A stretch of 64,000 nucleotides of DNA from Streptomyces sp. DSM 110735 (GTDB lineage: Bacteria > Actinomycetota > Actinomycetes > Streptomycetales > Streptomycetaceae). A program made the position numbers and the translations under genes. Shown in pieces: positions 34,521 to 42,684 of this stretch (its first letter is position 1; each line of letters opens with the position of its first letter). The notes under the pieces were generated by a model. The model did not search any database, was not told where the DNA came from, and was given only the letters and a program-made list of their open reading frames with translations. The DNA lies in assembly GCF_016482685.1 (NCBI RefSeq), contig NZ_JACYHF010000024.1:1-64000 (forward strand), written 5' to 3'.

Positions 34521-36872
34521 TCATGGCCGTGCCGTGTGCGCGGCGACCATGAGCTGTCCGAGCGCCAGTCCGCCGTCGCCCGGCGGCACCTCGCCGTGGC
34601 GCAGGACGGTGAAGCCGTCCGCCGTGAGCAGGGCGGCGCTCTCCTCCTCCAGCAGGGCGTTGGCGAAGACGCCCCCGGTGAGGGCGGTGGTGGTCAGCCC
34701 GGTGGCGGTACGGACGCGGCGGCACACCTCGGCGACCGCGCGGGCCACGCCCCGGTGGAAGCGGGCGGCCATGACCGGTGCGGGGACACCCCGGCGCACG
34801 TCCTCGACCAGGGCGCCGAGCAGCGGCGCGGGGTCCATCCGCCAGCCGTCCGGCGGGTCCGCCGTGAAGCCGAAGGGGTACGCCACCGGGTCCGCGTCGC
34901 GGGCCCTGGTCGCGAGTGCCTCCAGCGCCAGCGCCGCCTGCGCCTCGTGTCCGGCGCGATGGCAGGCGCCGACGAGGGACGACACGGCGTCGAAGAGGCG
35001 GCCCATGCTGGAGGTCGGCACGCAGTTCACCTGCCGCGTCAACTGCTGTCTGAGCACGCCGAGTTCGTCCGGTGTGCAGGCCAGGACGCTCGGCAGGTCC
35101 GGCGTCCACTCAAGCCCCGCCGCCCACAGCCGCGCCAGCGCGAGGCGGCAGGGGTTGGCCACGCCCGCGTCGCCGCCGGGCAGCGGGGCGGGGGCGAGGT
35201 GGGCCAGGCGGCGGTGTCCGGTGTAGTCGGCGAGCAGGATCTCGCCGCCCCACACGGTGCCGTCGTCGCCGTACCCGGTGCCGTCGAAGGCGACGCCGAT
35301 GACGGGGGTGGTGCCGTCGAGCCCGTGTTCGGCCATGGCGGAGGCGATGTGGGCGTGGTGGTGCTGGACCAGCGCCGGTTCCGGCAGGGCGGCTTCGGCG
35401 GCGCGGCGGCGGGCCCACGCGGTGGAGTGGTAGCCGGGGTGCCGGTCGGCGGCGACGAGCGCCGGGGTCACGCCGGTGAGGGTCGCGAGGTGGGTCTCGG
35501 CGCGGCGGGCCGCCTCCAGGGTGGCGAGGTCGCCCATGTCCCCGATGTGCGGACCGAACCACGCCTGGTCGCCGTCCCCGAGGCAGAGGGCGTTCTTGAG
35601 GTCGCCGCCGACCGCGAGCGCGGGCCGCACGGGCACCGGGAGGGTCAGCGGGCGCGGGACGTATCCGCGCGAGCGGCGCAGGACCTGGGTGCTGCCGTCG
35701 GCGCGCACCCGCAGCAGGGAGTCGTCGCAGGGCGAGGCGACGGGACGGTCGTGGGTGAGCCACGCGTCGGCCAGTCCGGCGAGCCGGATCAGCGCCTCGG
35801 CGTCGTCGGTGACGATGGGCTCGCCGGAGCGGTTGCCGCTGGTCATGACGAGGGCGCGCGGTCCCGGCGGATCGCCGGGGAGCCCGAACAGCAGGGTGTG
35901 CGCGGGGGTGTAGGGCAGCAGGACGCCCACGTGCGGGCTGCCGGGGTTCACCCCGTCGGCGAGGCGGAGCCGGTCGCCCGAGGTCCGCGCGCGCAGCAGG
36001 ACGATGGGGCGCGCCGGATCGGTGAGCGCGGCGCGTTCGGCGGCGGAGAGCACCGCGAGGCGTTCGGCGGTGGCGAGGTCGGCGCACATGACCGCGAACG
36101 CCTTGCCGCCGCGCTCCTTGCGGCGGCGCAGCGTGGCGACCGCCTCGGCGTCGGTGGCGTCGCAGGCGAGGTGGTAGCCGCCGACGCCCTTGACGGCGAC
36201 GATCCGTCCCGCGCCGAGCAGTTCCCGTGCCCCGGCGAGGGCGTCGGCGCCGCGCGCGGGGCGGATCGGGGTGCCCGGCGCCGGGAGCAGGGTCAGTTCG
36301 GGACCGCAGTCGGGGCAGGCGACGGGCTGGGCGTGGAAGCGCCGGTCGGCGGGGTCGCCGTACTCGCGGGCGCAGGCGGGGCACATCGGGAAGCCGGCCA
36401 TGGTGGTGGCGGCGCGGTCGTAGGGCATCGCGGTGGCGATGGTGAAGCGGGGACCGCAGTGGGTGCAGGTGGCGAAGGGGTGCCGGTGGCGGCGGTCGGC
36501 GGGGTCGGCGATCTCGCGCAGGCAGTCGGCGCAGGTGGCGGTGTCGGGCGGGAGCTGGGTGCGGCCCTCGGCGGAGTCGGTGGCGCGGATCGTGAACGGT
36601 CCGGTGACCCCGGTGGCGGGCAGGTCCTCGTGGCCGATGCCGGTCACCCGGGCGAGCGGGGGCGGCTGTTCGGCCAGCAGGGCGCAGAACCGGACGACGC
36701 CGTCCTCGGGACCCTCGACCTCGATGACGACCCCGTCGCCGGTGTTGCTCACGTGCCCGGCGAGCGCGAGGCCGTCGGCGAGCCGGTGCACATGGGGCCG
36801 GAAGCCGACGCCCTGGACCGTGCCGCGCACGGTGAGGCGTCGGCGGACCGTACCGGTCGCCGGGGCGGTCAT
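34521..36872 (-). CDS. hypF: Carbamoyltransferase HypF
   Basis: 783 aa, full length. Domains in order: acylphosphatase-like (GTVQGVGFRPHVHRLA), two zinc fingers (CADC...CTHCG and CPAC...CPDCG), YrdC-like domain (KGVGGYHLACDA, VMTSGNRSGEPI) and Kae1-like domain (VQHHHAHIASAMAEHG, GVAFDGTGYGDDGTVWGGE, LTGGVFANALL). It makes carbamoyl-AMP from carbamoyl phosphate and loads HypE. Its ATG overlaps the hypB stop (ATGA at 36869-36872). Confidence 0.96.
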   Translation of the reverse strand: MTAPATGTVRRRLTVRGTVQGVGFRPHVHRLADGLALAGHVSNTGDGVVIEVEGPEDGVVRFCALLAEQPPPLARVTGIGHEDLPATGVTGPFTIRATDSAEGRTQLPPDTATCADCLREIADPADRRHRHPFATCTHCGPRFTIATAMPYDRAATTMAGFPMCPACAREYGDPADRRFHAQPVACPDCGPELTLLPAPGTPIRPARGADALAGARELLGAGRIVAVKGVGGYHLACDATDAEAVATLRRRKERGGKAFAVMCADLATAERLAVLSAAERAALTDPARPIVLLRARTSGDRLRLADGVNPGSPHVGVLLPYTPAHTLLFGLPGDPPGPRALVMTSGNRSGEPIVTDDAEALIRLAGLADAWLTHDRPVASPCDDSLLRVRADGSTQVLRRSRGYVPRPLTLPVPVRPALAVGGDLKNALCLGDGDQAWFGPHIGDMGDLATLEAARRAETHLATLTGVTPALVAADRHPGYHSTAWARRRAAEAALPEPALVQHHHAHIASAMAEHGLDGTTPVIGVAFDGTGYGDDGTVWGGEILLADYTGHRRLAHLAPAPLPGGDAGVANPCRLALARLWAAGLEWTPDLPSVLACTPDELGVLRQQLTRQVNCVPTSSMGRLFDAVSSLVGACHRAGHEAQAALALEALATRARDADPVAYPFGFTADPPDGWRMDPAPLLGALVEDVRRGVPAPVMAARFHRGVARAVAEVCRRVRTATGLTTTALTGGVFANALLEEESAALLTADGFTVLRHGEVPPGDGGLALGQLMVAAHTARP

Positions 36873-37654
36873 GAACGGGGCGCGGCGGCGGTGGCGGGGC
36901 TGTGGCTGTGTGCCGCGTCGTGTGCGTGGCTGTGCGCCGCGTCGGGTCCGTGGCTGTGCCCGTGCCCGTGCGGTCCGGGTGCCAGGGGCGGCTGGTGGAG
37001 CACCGCGTCGGGCGCCGCGAGCACGTACTCGAGCAGCGTGTCCACCCCGTCCCCGCTGCGGGCGCACGAGCGGACGATCTCCACCCCAGGGTTGACCCGG
37101 TGGACGTTCGCGCGGAAGGCGTCCTCGTCGAAGCCGGCCGGCTCCGCGAGGTCGGTCTTGGTGATGACGACGAGGTGGGCGGAGCCGAAGGCGGTGGGGT
37201 ACTTCAGCGGCTTGTCCTCGCCCTCGGTGACGGCCATGAGGGCGATGCGCAGGGTTTCGCCGAGGTCGTAGGAGGCGGGGCAGACGAGGTTGCCGACGTT
37301 CTCGACGAAGAGCGCGCGGGTGTCCTCGGGGAGCCAGCCGGTGAGCCGGTCGCGGACCTGGGCTGCCTCCAGGTGGCACAGCCCGTCGGTGAGGAGCTGC
37401 TGGACGGGGGCGCCGGAGCGGGCGAGGCGTACGGCGTCGTTCTCGGTGGCGAGGTCGGCGGTGAGGGCGGCGACCGGGACGCCCCGTTCGACGGCGCGGG
37501 CGAGGACGCGGCCGAGGAGTTCGGTCTTGCCGCTGCCGGGGCTGGAGAGCAGGTTGACGACGGTGACGCCCTGCCGGGCGAGGTCGTCGCGCAGGCGCGC
37601 GGCGAGGTCGTCGTTCTTGGCCAGGACGGCCTGTCTGAGATCGGCCTCGCACAT
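36869..37654 (-). CDS. hypB: Nickel-insertion GTPase HypB with C-terminal His-rich tail
   Basis: 261 aa. P-loop SSPGSGKTELLG, switch region DLATENDAVR, GTPase base motif ITKTDLAE, and the metal-site area TDGLCHLEA. It supplies nickel in a GTP-dependent step with HypA. A His-rich stretch typical of nickel storage sits at the extreme C-terminus (GHGHSHG, HSHAHD, HSHSP) instead of the N-terminus, where such stretches usually lie. The N-terminus starts directly with MCEADLRQAV and has no CXXCGC motif. Confidence 0.94.
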   Translation of the reverse strand: MCEADLRQAVLAKNDDLAARLRDDLARQGVTVVNLLSSPGSGKTELLGRVLARAVERGVPVAALTADLATENDAVRLARSGAPVQQLLTDGLCHLEAAQVRDRLTGWLPEDTRALFVENVGNLVCPASYDLGETLRIALMAVTEGEDKPLKYPTAFGSAHLVVITKTDLAEPAGFDEDAFRANVHRVNPGVEIVRSCARSGDGVDTLLEYVLAAPDAVLHQPPLAPGPHGHGHSHGPDAAHSHAHDAAHSHSPATAAAPRS

Positions 37655-37717
37655 GGCGCAGCTCCTCGGGTGGCGGGAAGAACGGTCGCCGGGCCGTGTC
37701 GGGCACGGCCCGGGCTC

Positions 37718-38308
37718 TCACCGATCTTCGGCGCCGTCGGCCGCGAGGGCGGGCAGCGCAGCCGCGTGCGGGGTCCCGGATTCCATCGGGCGGCCCAACG
37801 GGGGCGGGGGTGCGGCGGGGTCGGCCAGCAGGACGGGCACGAGAACGTGCAGCGCGTCGACGGCCCGGGCGACGGCCTCGCGCACGGGTTCGCTGAGCCC
37901 GGGGGCGATGTCCTCGTCGCCGCGCGGGAGCACGGCGGGCTCGCAGGCGAGGACGAGGACGCGGGGCAGCGGTTCGTCGCCGAGGTGGGCGGCGAGGGCG
38001 AGTACCTTCTGCGGGTCCATGCCGTGCGCCTCGGGCACGGTGGCGGCGTCCGGGGGCTCGGCTTCGATCAGGGAGAGGGTGCCGGGCGGATGTCCGCGGT
38101 GCGCGGTGTCGACCAGGACGGCGGTCGCGCAGCCGTCGAGCAGGGTGTAGGCGAGGTCCATGCCCCGGATGCCGAAGTCCCGCACGGTGACCCCGGCGGG
38201 CAGCGGGCGCTGTTCCAGGGCGCGGATCACCTCGGGTCCGAAGGCGTCGTCGCCGAGGAAGATGTTGCCGACCCCGGCCACGAGCAGTCTCCCGGTGTCG
38301 CCGCTCAC
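37718..38308 (-). CDS. Hydrogenase maturation endopeptidase
   Basis: 196-aa HybD/HupD-type protease. The nickel-sensing residues can be placed: acidic site in GNIFLGDDAFGPEV, Asp in GMDLAYTLLDG, His in VDTAHRGHPPG. It checks that nickel is bound in HhyL, then cuts after the L2 His. The last ~40 residues (Pro/Ala-rich) exceed the usual ~160-aa length. GTG at 38308 overlaps the hoxX stop (GTGA). Confidence 0.92.
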   Translation of the reverse strand: MSGDTGRLLVAGVGNIFLGDDAFGPEVIRALEQRPLPAGVTVRDFGIRGMDLAYTLLDGCATAVLVDTAHRGHPPGTLSLIEAEPPDAATVPEAHGMDPQKVLALAAHLGDEPLPRVLVLACEPAVLPRGDEDIAPGLSEPVREAVARAVDALHVLVPVLLADPAAPPPPLGRPMESGTPHAAALPALAADGAEDR

Positions 38309-40020
38309 GATTCCTCCCCGGTGCCGGTGGCGAGCGGCCGTACGGAGGCGGAGGGCTGCTTGCGGACGAACGCGGAGCGCAGGGCGTGGTACGGCGCGGT
38401 GGGGTCGTCGAACAGGGCGTGCATCCGGGCGAGTTCGTCGCGCCGGTACTCCGCGAGCGGGCGCTTCTCCTCCTCGGCGCGGCGGGCGGCGGCCTTGGCG
38501 GTGATGCGGGCGGCGAGACCGGGGCTCGCGGCGAGGTCGGCGGCCATGGTCGCGACGGTGGGGGCGAACTCCCCGGCGCCGGCGGGCACCAGGCGGTCCA
38601 CGAGACCGAGCCGGGCGGCGTGTTCGGCGCTGACCGGCAGCGCCTCGGTGGTCAGGCGGTGCGCGGTGACCTCGCCGACGCGGCGCGGGAGGCTGTAGGT
38701 CCAGTACTCGGAGCCGTACAGACCCATCCGCCGGTAGTGCGGGTTGAGGACGGCGCCGGTGCGGCACCACACCTCGTCGGCGGCGAGGGCGAGCATGGCG
38801 CCCCCGGCTGCGGCGTTCCCGGCGAGCGCGGCGACGACCAGCCGGTCGGTGGTGCGCAGGACGGCTTCCACGAGGTCGTCCATGGCGCCGAGGTTGTCCC
38901 GGGACTCCGCGCCGGGGTCGGCGGCGCCCTCGATGACGTTGAGGTGGATGCCGTTGGAGAAGAAGTCCCGGTCGCCGCCGAGGACGAGCACCGGGGTGGG
39001 CCGGGCGAGGGCGTACTCGTAGGCGGCGAGCAGGCGGCGGCACTGGTCGGTGCTCATGGCGCCGCCGGGGAAGGCGAAGCTCAGGAAGCCGGTGTCGCCG
39101 CGTTGCCGGTAGCGGATGTCGGTCCAGGTGCGCCGGTCGCCGGGGAGTTCGAGGGGGACGGTCGACTCGGGGAGCGACGCCGCGTACTCGGGGGCCCAGG
39201 AGGCGAGGACGGAGGCGGCGGGGCGGCGGAAGGGCGCCGGGTCGCCGCTGCTCTTGCGGGGGCGCAGCTCGGGGATCCACACGGCGCCGTCGCGGGTGGC
39301 GCGGCAGACGGCGCCGTTGCGGGTGGCGAGCAAGTCGCCCGGGCGGCCGTGCAGTTGGTCCTCGGGGTGGCCGCCGTGCAGGAAGACCTCGCGGCCGAGG
39401 AGTTCGTCGAGGACGCCGGGCTGGGAGTCGGCGCCGCGCAGTTTGCGCAGGACGGTGGTGGTGTCGTCGCGCTCCCAGTCGATGCGGCGGCGGTCCTGGC
39501 GGAAGTAGTCGCGCCAGACCACGGCGGGCCAGTCGCCGGTCTGCGGGCGGGGCTTGTAGGAGCCCTCGGCGTAGCGGCGGACGGCGAGGTGTACGGCCGA
39601 CGCGGCGGCGTCGGCGGCTTCGTTGCGGTAGAGGTCGCTCTTGCCGACGGCGGGCACGGGGAAGGTCTCGGACGCCCAGATGGCGCCCGCGTCCATGGCC
39701 GCCTCGGCCTGCAGGACGGTCACGCCCCAGTGGCTCGCGTCCTCGGCGATCGCCCAGTCCAGGGAGGAGGGACCGCGGTCTCCGGGGGGTCCGGGGTGCA
39801 CGATCAGACAGGTGCGTTCCCGCCACACGTCCTCGGGGAGGGCGCTCTTCAGCATGGGCGCGACGATCAGCTCGGGGCGGGTCTCGCGGACGGCGGCGCG
39901 GACCGGTTCGGGGCCGTGGGTGGCGAGGACGACGTCCACGGTGTGGCCCTGATCGGACAGTTCCGCGTAGACCCGTTGACAGAGGCTGTTGAACGCGCTG
40001 GCGACCAGCAAAATGTCCAT
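38305..40020 (-). CDS. hoxX: HoxX-type CO-ligand synthase
   Basis: 571 aa. The N-terminal formyl-THF-binding transferase part (LLVASAFNSLCQRVYAEL, APMLKSALPEDVW, LIVHPGPPGDRGPSSLDWAI, YFRQDRRRIDW) is fused to a crotonase-like domain (ANGIHLNVIEGA-type turn, ALAGNAAAGGAMLALAADE, GLYGSEYWTYSLPRRVG). Characterised HoxX makes CO for the hydrogenase iron from formyl-THF via formyl-CoA under aerobic conditions. It is the first gene of the - strand maturation operon. The ATG at 40020 has no strong ribosome binding site; an in-frame GTG at 40107 would add 29 residues without family resemblance. Confidence 0.92.
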   Translation of the reverse strand: MDILLVASAFNSLCQRVYAELSDQGHTVDVVLATHGPEPVRAAVRETRPELIVAPMLKSALPEDVWRERTCLIVHPGPPGDRGPSSLDWAIAEDASHWGVTVLQAEAAMDAGAIWASETFPVPAVGKSDLYRNEAADAAASAVHLAVRRYAEGSYKPRPQTGDWPAVVWRDYFRQDRRRIDWERDDTTTVLRKLRGADSQPGVLDELLGREVFLHGGHPEDQLHGRPGDLLATRNGAVCRATRDGAVWIPELRPRKSSGDPAPFRRPAASVLASWAPEYAASLPESTVPLELPGDRRTWTDIRYRQRGDTGFLSFAFPGGAMSTDQCRRLLAAYEYALARPTPVLVLGGDRDFFSNGIHLNVIEGAADPGAESRDNLGAMDDLVEAVLRTTDRLVVAALAGNAAAGGAMLALAADEVWCRTGAVLNPHYRRMGLYGSEYWTYSLPRRVGEVTAHRLTTEALPVSAEHAARLGLVDRLVPAGAGEFAPTVATMAADLAASPGLAARITAKAAARRAEEEKRPLAEYRRDELARMHALFDDPTAPYHALRSAFVRKQPSASVRPLATGTGEES

Positions 40021-40529
40021 GCGACGATATGTTCGTCCATTTTCCCGATGCCGTGAAGAACCGGTTCGGCGTTTCCCTCGACCCCGGCGAACAAGGTCCG
40101 AATTCACCGGAAAACATGCGGAAAACCCATTCGATTGTCACCCCGTTGTCCTAATCCCGTGAGTTTAGGACCACCCGGATGCGCGACCGGTCCTGGACGA
40201 CGCTCCCGTCGAGTTCCCGCGCGCCGACGACCGCCGGATCGGCCGCCGCCACCGCCAGGTCGCGGTCGCGGCGGACAGCCGCCGCACGCAGGAGTAGCGG
40301 CGCACCGCCTCGCACGCCCAGGCGCGTTGCGGGTCTGGTTTCTCCCGCTTTGCCCTTACCTTTCTCTAGATGTGACCGAGGGTCGGGACGTGCCCGAGGG
40401 TCGGGCTCGGCGGCACGGAGGCGAGGCGGGCGCGTGGTGGGTGGTGCGGGGTGGTGGTGGCGACGGCACGGGAAATCCGGTCACCCGGCACACGACCCGG
40501 CGCCCGGTGGCAGGACCGCCTCCCCCACC
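40021..40529 (-). other. Intergenic region with possible gene remnant
   Basis: This 509-base gap separates hoxX from the AI-2E family gene. A minus-strand frame ending at TAG 40151 is open back to about 40390. Its last ~40 codons have coding-like composition (RRDRDLAVAAADPAVVGARE, DRSRIRVVLNS), but no start or known family. It may be the tail of a decayed gene. The stretch 40085-40150 upstream of hoxX has TTTTCCG twice on the minus strand, 9 bases apart, possibly part of its promoter. Nothing else is seen. Confidence 0.3.
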
Positions 40530-41636
40530 GTGCGGCTGCCCTCCCACTCGCGCACCGCGCCGAAGATCTCCGCGGCCGAGCTGACGGTCCCCTGGCTGCG
40601 GATCGCCGCCGCCTACGCCTGGCGTCTCATCCTGGTCGGCATCGCGGTCTACGGCGTCTTCGGCGTCCTGGGCCGCTTCCAGCTCATCGCGGTGGCGCTG
40701 TTCCTCGCGCTGGTCATCACCTCGGTGCTGCGCCCGGCAGCGGATCTGCTGGACCGGTGGATGCCGCGCCCGCTGGCCGTCGCGCTCGCCATGGTGGGCA
40801 GCCTGTGCCTGCTGCTGGGGCTGCTGGCGCTCGTGGGCAACGCGGTGGCCGGGGAGTCCGCCCAGTTGGGCAGCGAGTTCCGGGGCGGGGTGCACCGCAT
40901 CGAGGACTGGCTGCGGCGCCCGCCGTTCCGGCTGAGCCAGGACCGGCTGAACGCGCTCCAGGGCGAGGTGACGCGGTATCTGTCCACGCACCGGGCGGCC
41001 CTGCTGAGCAGTGCGGTCGCCGGGATCGGGCGGGTCGTGGAGGTCGTGACGGGCGGGGCGCTCGCGCTGTTCGCCTCCGCCTTCTTCATCCACTCCGGGG
41101 ACCGGCTGTGGGAGTGGGTGCGCGACCGGCTGCTGCCGCGCGGGGCGCGCACGGTGTGGGACCGCGCGGGCCGGGCGGCGTGGGGGACGTTCGCCGGGTA
41201 CACGCGCGGCATCATCATCGTCGCCGCCACCAACGCCGTACTGGTCGGCATCGCGCTGTTCGCGCTGCGGGTGCCGCTCGCGCTGCCGCTGACGCTCCTC
41301 GAGTTCTTCGCCGCGTTCGTGCCGCTGGTGGGCTCGCCGGTGGCGCTCGGTGTGGCGACGGTGGTCGCCCTTGCCACCCGGGGCCCGCTCACGGCCATCG
41401 CGGTGCTGGTGCTCATCGTCGTGATCGGCCAACTGGAGGGCCATGTGCTGCATCCGCTGGTGATGAGCTGGGCGGTGCGGCTGCATCCGCTGGTCGTGGC
41501 CGTGTCGGTCATCGCGGGGAGCATCGTGGCGGGCGTGATCGGCGCGGTCGTGGCCGTGCCGTTCGTCTCGGTGGTCTGGGCGGTGCTGAGCACCCTGCGC
41601 GGACCACCCGCGACCCAGCCGCCCCGGACGCCGTGA
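40530..41636 (+). CDS. AI-2E family membrane protein
   Basis: 368 aa with about eight hydrophobic helices in the order of the AI-2E/PerM family: early pair (RLILVGIAVYGVFGVLG, LIAVALFLALVITSVLRPAA), a central soluble stretch, then GYTRGIIIVAATNAVLVGIA, FVPLVGSPVALGVATVVALA, GQLEGHVLHPLVMSWAVRLH and VIGAVVAVPFVSVVW. Family members export small solutes or ions; the autoinducer role is shown only for a few. The start is uncertain: the frame is open to 40179, and GTG 40530 is taken as the first start close to the conserved part. It ends inside a terminator. Confidence 0.8.
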   Translation: MRLPSHSRTAPKISAAELTVPWLRIAAAYAWRLILVGIAVYGVFGVLGRFQLIAVALFLALVITSVLRPAADLLDRWMPRPLAVALAMVGSLCLLLGLLALVGNAVAGESAQLGSEFRGGVHRIEDWLRRPPFRLSQDRLNALQGEVTRYLSTHRAALLSSAVAGIGRVVEVVTGGALALFASAFFIHSGDRLWEWVRDRLLPRGARTVWDRAGRAAWGTFAGYTRGIIIVAATNAVLVGIALFALRVPLALPLTLLEFFAAFVPLVGSPVALGVATVVALATRGPLTAIAVLVLIVVIGQLEGHVLHPLVMSWAVRLHPLVVAVSVIAGSIVAGVIGAVVAVPFVSVVWAVLSTLRGPPATQPPRTP

Positions 41637-41666
41637 CCGGCCGGGACGCGTGACGTCCGGCCGGTC
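41635..41666. terminator. Hairpin terminator between AI-2E protein and lysozyme
   Basis: GACCGGCCGG (41635-41644) pairs with CCGGCCGGTC (41657-41666), with a further ACG/CGT pair inside the loop. It overlaps the stop of the AI-2E gene and faces the convergent lysozyme gene, so it can act both ways. Confidence 0.7.
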
Positions 41667-41706
41667 GGCGGGGCGGGTGACAGGAGCGACGTGGACCGAC
41701 GCCTGG

Positions 41707-42582
41707 TCAGCCGGTCGCGAAGGACCGCAGCTTGGTGGTCGAGCCGTTGAACTTGTCGTGGTCGCCGACCGTCGGGCCGGTCGAGGTGTACTGCCACATG
41801 GTGTACGAGGACCAGCCTGCCGGGAGGGTGCCCGCGGAGGAGGCGTAGCGCGCGATCCACAGGGGGCTGGCGCCGAAGCCGGAGTAGTTGCCGGTGCACT
41901 CGTTCCACCAGGCGGTGGCGGTGTAGACGACGGCGCTGCGGCCGGTGCGCGCCTTGTAGCGGTTCAGGAAGTCGCGGATCCAGGTCACCATGCCGCTCTT
42001 GGACTTGCCGTAGCAGGAGGCGCCGTAGGGGTTCCACTCGATGTCGAGCACCCCGGGCAGGGTCCGCCCGTCGGCGGACCAGCCGCCGCCGTGGTCGACG
42101 AAGTAGTCGGCCTGCGTCTTGCCGCTGGTGGTGTCGGGGGTCGCGAAGTGGTACGAGCCGCGGATCATGCCCGCGTTGTAGGGGCCGTTGTACTGCTGGG
42201 TGAAGTAGGGGTTCTTGTAGTACGTCCCCTCCGTCGCCTTGGTGTAGGCCCAGCGGGTGCCCGCGTTCCACAGGGTGGTCCACGCGACGTTGCCCTGGTG
42301 GCTGGAGACGTCCACGCCCTCGGTGTGGGTCGCCCGGGGGGCCAGGGCGCGGTCCTCGGACCACGCGGTGCCGCGCTCGTGGGCGCGGACGCCCACGCCC
42401 ATGTAGGCGCTGCCCCGTGGAAGGACGCCCCACCCGGAGTCGGACACGGCGGCGGGGGGCGACAGGAAGAGGAGAAGGCCGGAGAGGACGCCGGTGAGGC
42501 ACAGGCGTGAGCTGCGGCCGCGGAGGAGATGTATGTCGCTTCGCACGAGATCCATCTGACCCGGCATCGGGGCGTGGCGCAC
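41707..42582 (-). CDS. Secreted GH25 lysozyme
   Basis: About 291 aa. A signal peptide (LCLTGVLSGLLLFLSPPAAV) is followed by a GH25 muramidase domain: GVDVSSHQGNVAWTTLW, YTKATEGTYYKNPYFTQQY, SYHFATPDTTSGKTQADYFV, GVLDIEWNPYG with the catalytic Asp/Glu pair, and AVVYTATAWWNECTGNY. It cleaves peptidoglycan outside the cell, like the Streptomyces M1-type lysozymes. The start may be GTG 42582 or ATG 42567 or 42555. Two Cys (SCYGKS, NECTGN) probably form a disulphide. Confidence 0.9.
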   Translation of the reverse strand: MRHAPMPGQMDLVRSDIHLLRGRSSRLCLTGVLSGLLLFLSPPAAVSDSGWGVLPRGSAYMGVGVRAHERGTAWSEDRALAPRATHTEGVDVSSHQGNVAWTTLWNAGTRWAYTKATEGTYYKNPYFTQQYNGPYNAGMIRGSYHFATPDTTSGKTQADYFVDHGGGWSADGRTLPGVLDIEWNPYGASCYGKSKSGMVTWIRDFLNRYKARTGRSAVVYTATAWWNECTGNYSGFGASPLWIARYASSAGTLPAGWSSYTMWQYTSTGPTVGDHDKFNGSTTKLRSFATG

Positions 42583-42684
42583 GCCGGGTTGGGCCGGGCG
42601 AAGGCGTGACCGGGCCGGGGTTGGGCCATGTGGGTGGACCGGCGGGCGCCCGGCCGGGGGCGGTTCCGGCCAGGCGGCGGCGGG

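Noticed and set aside
34494..37271. 925-codon open frame on the plus strand over hypF/hypB
   Set aside because: Antisense to two unmistakable maturation genes; low-complexity Gly/Val/Asp content.
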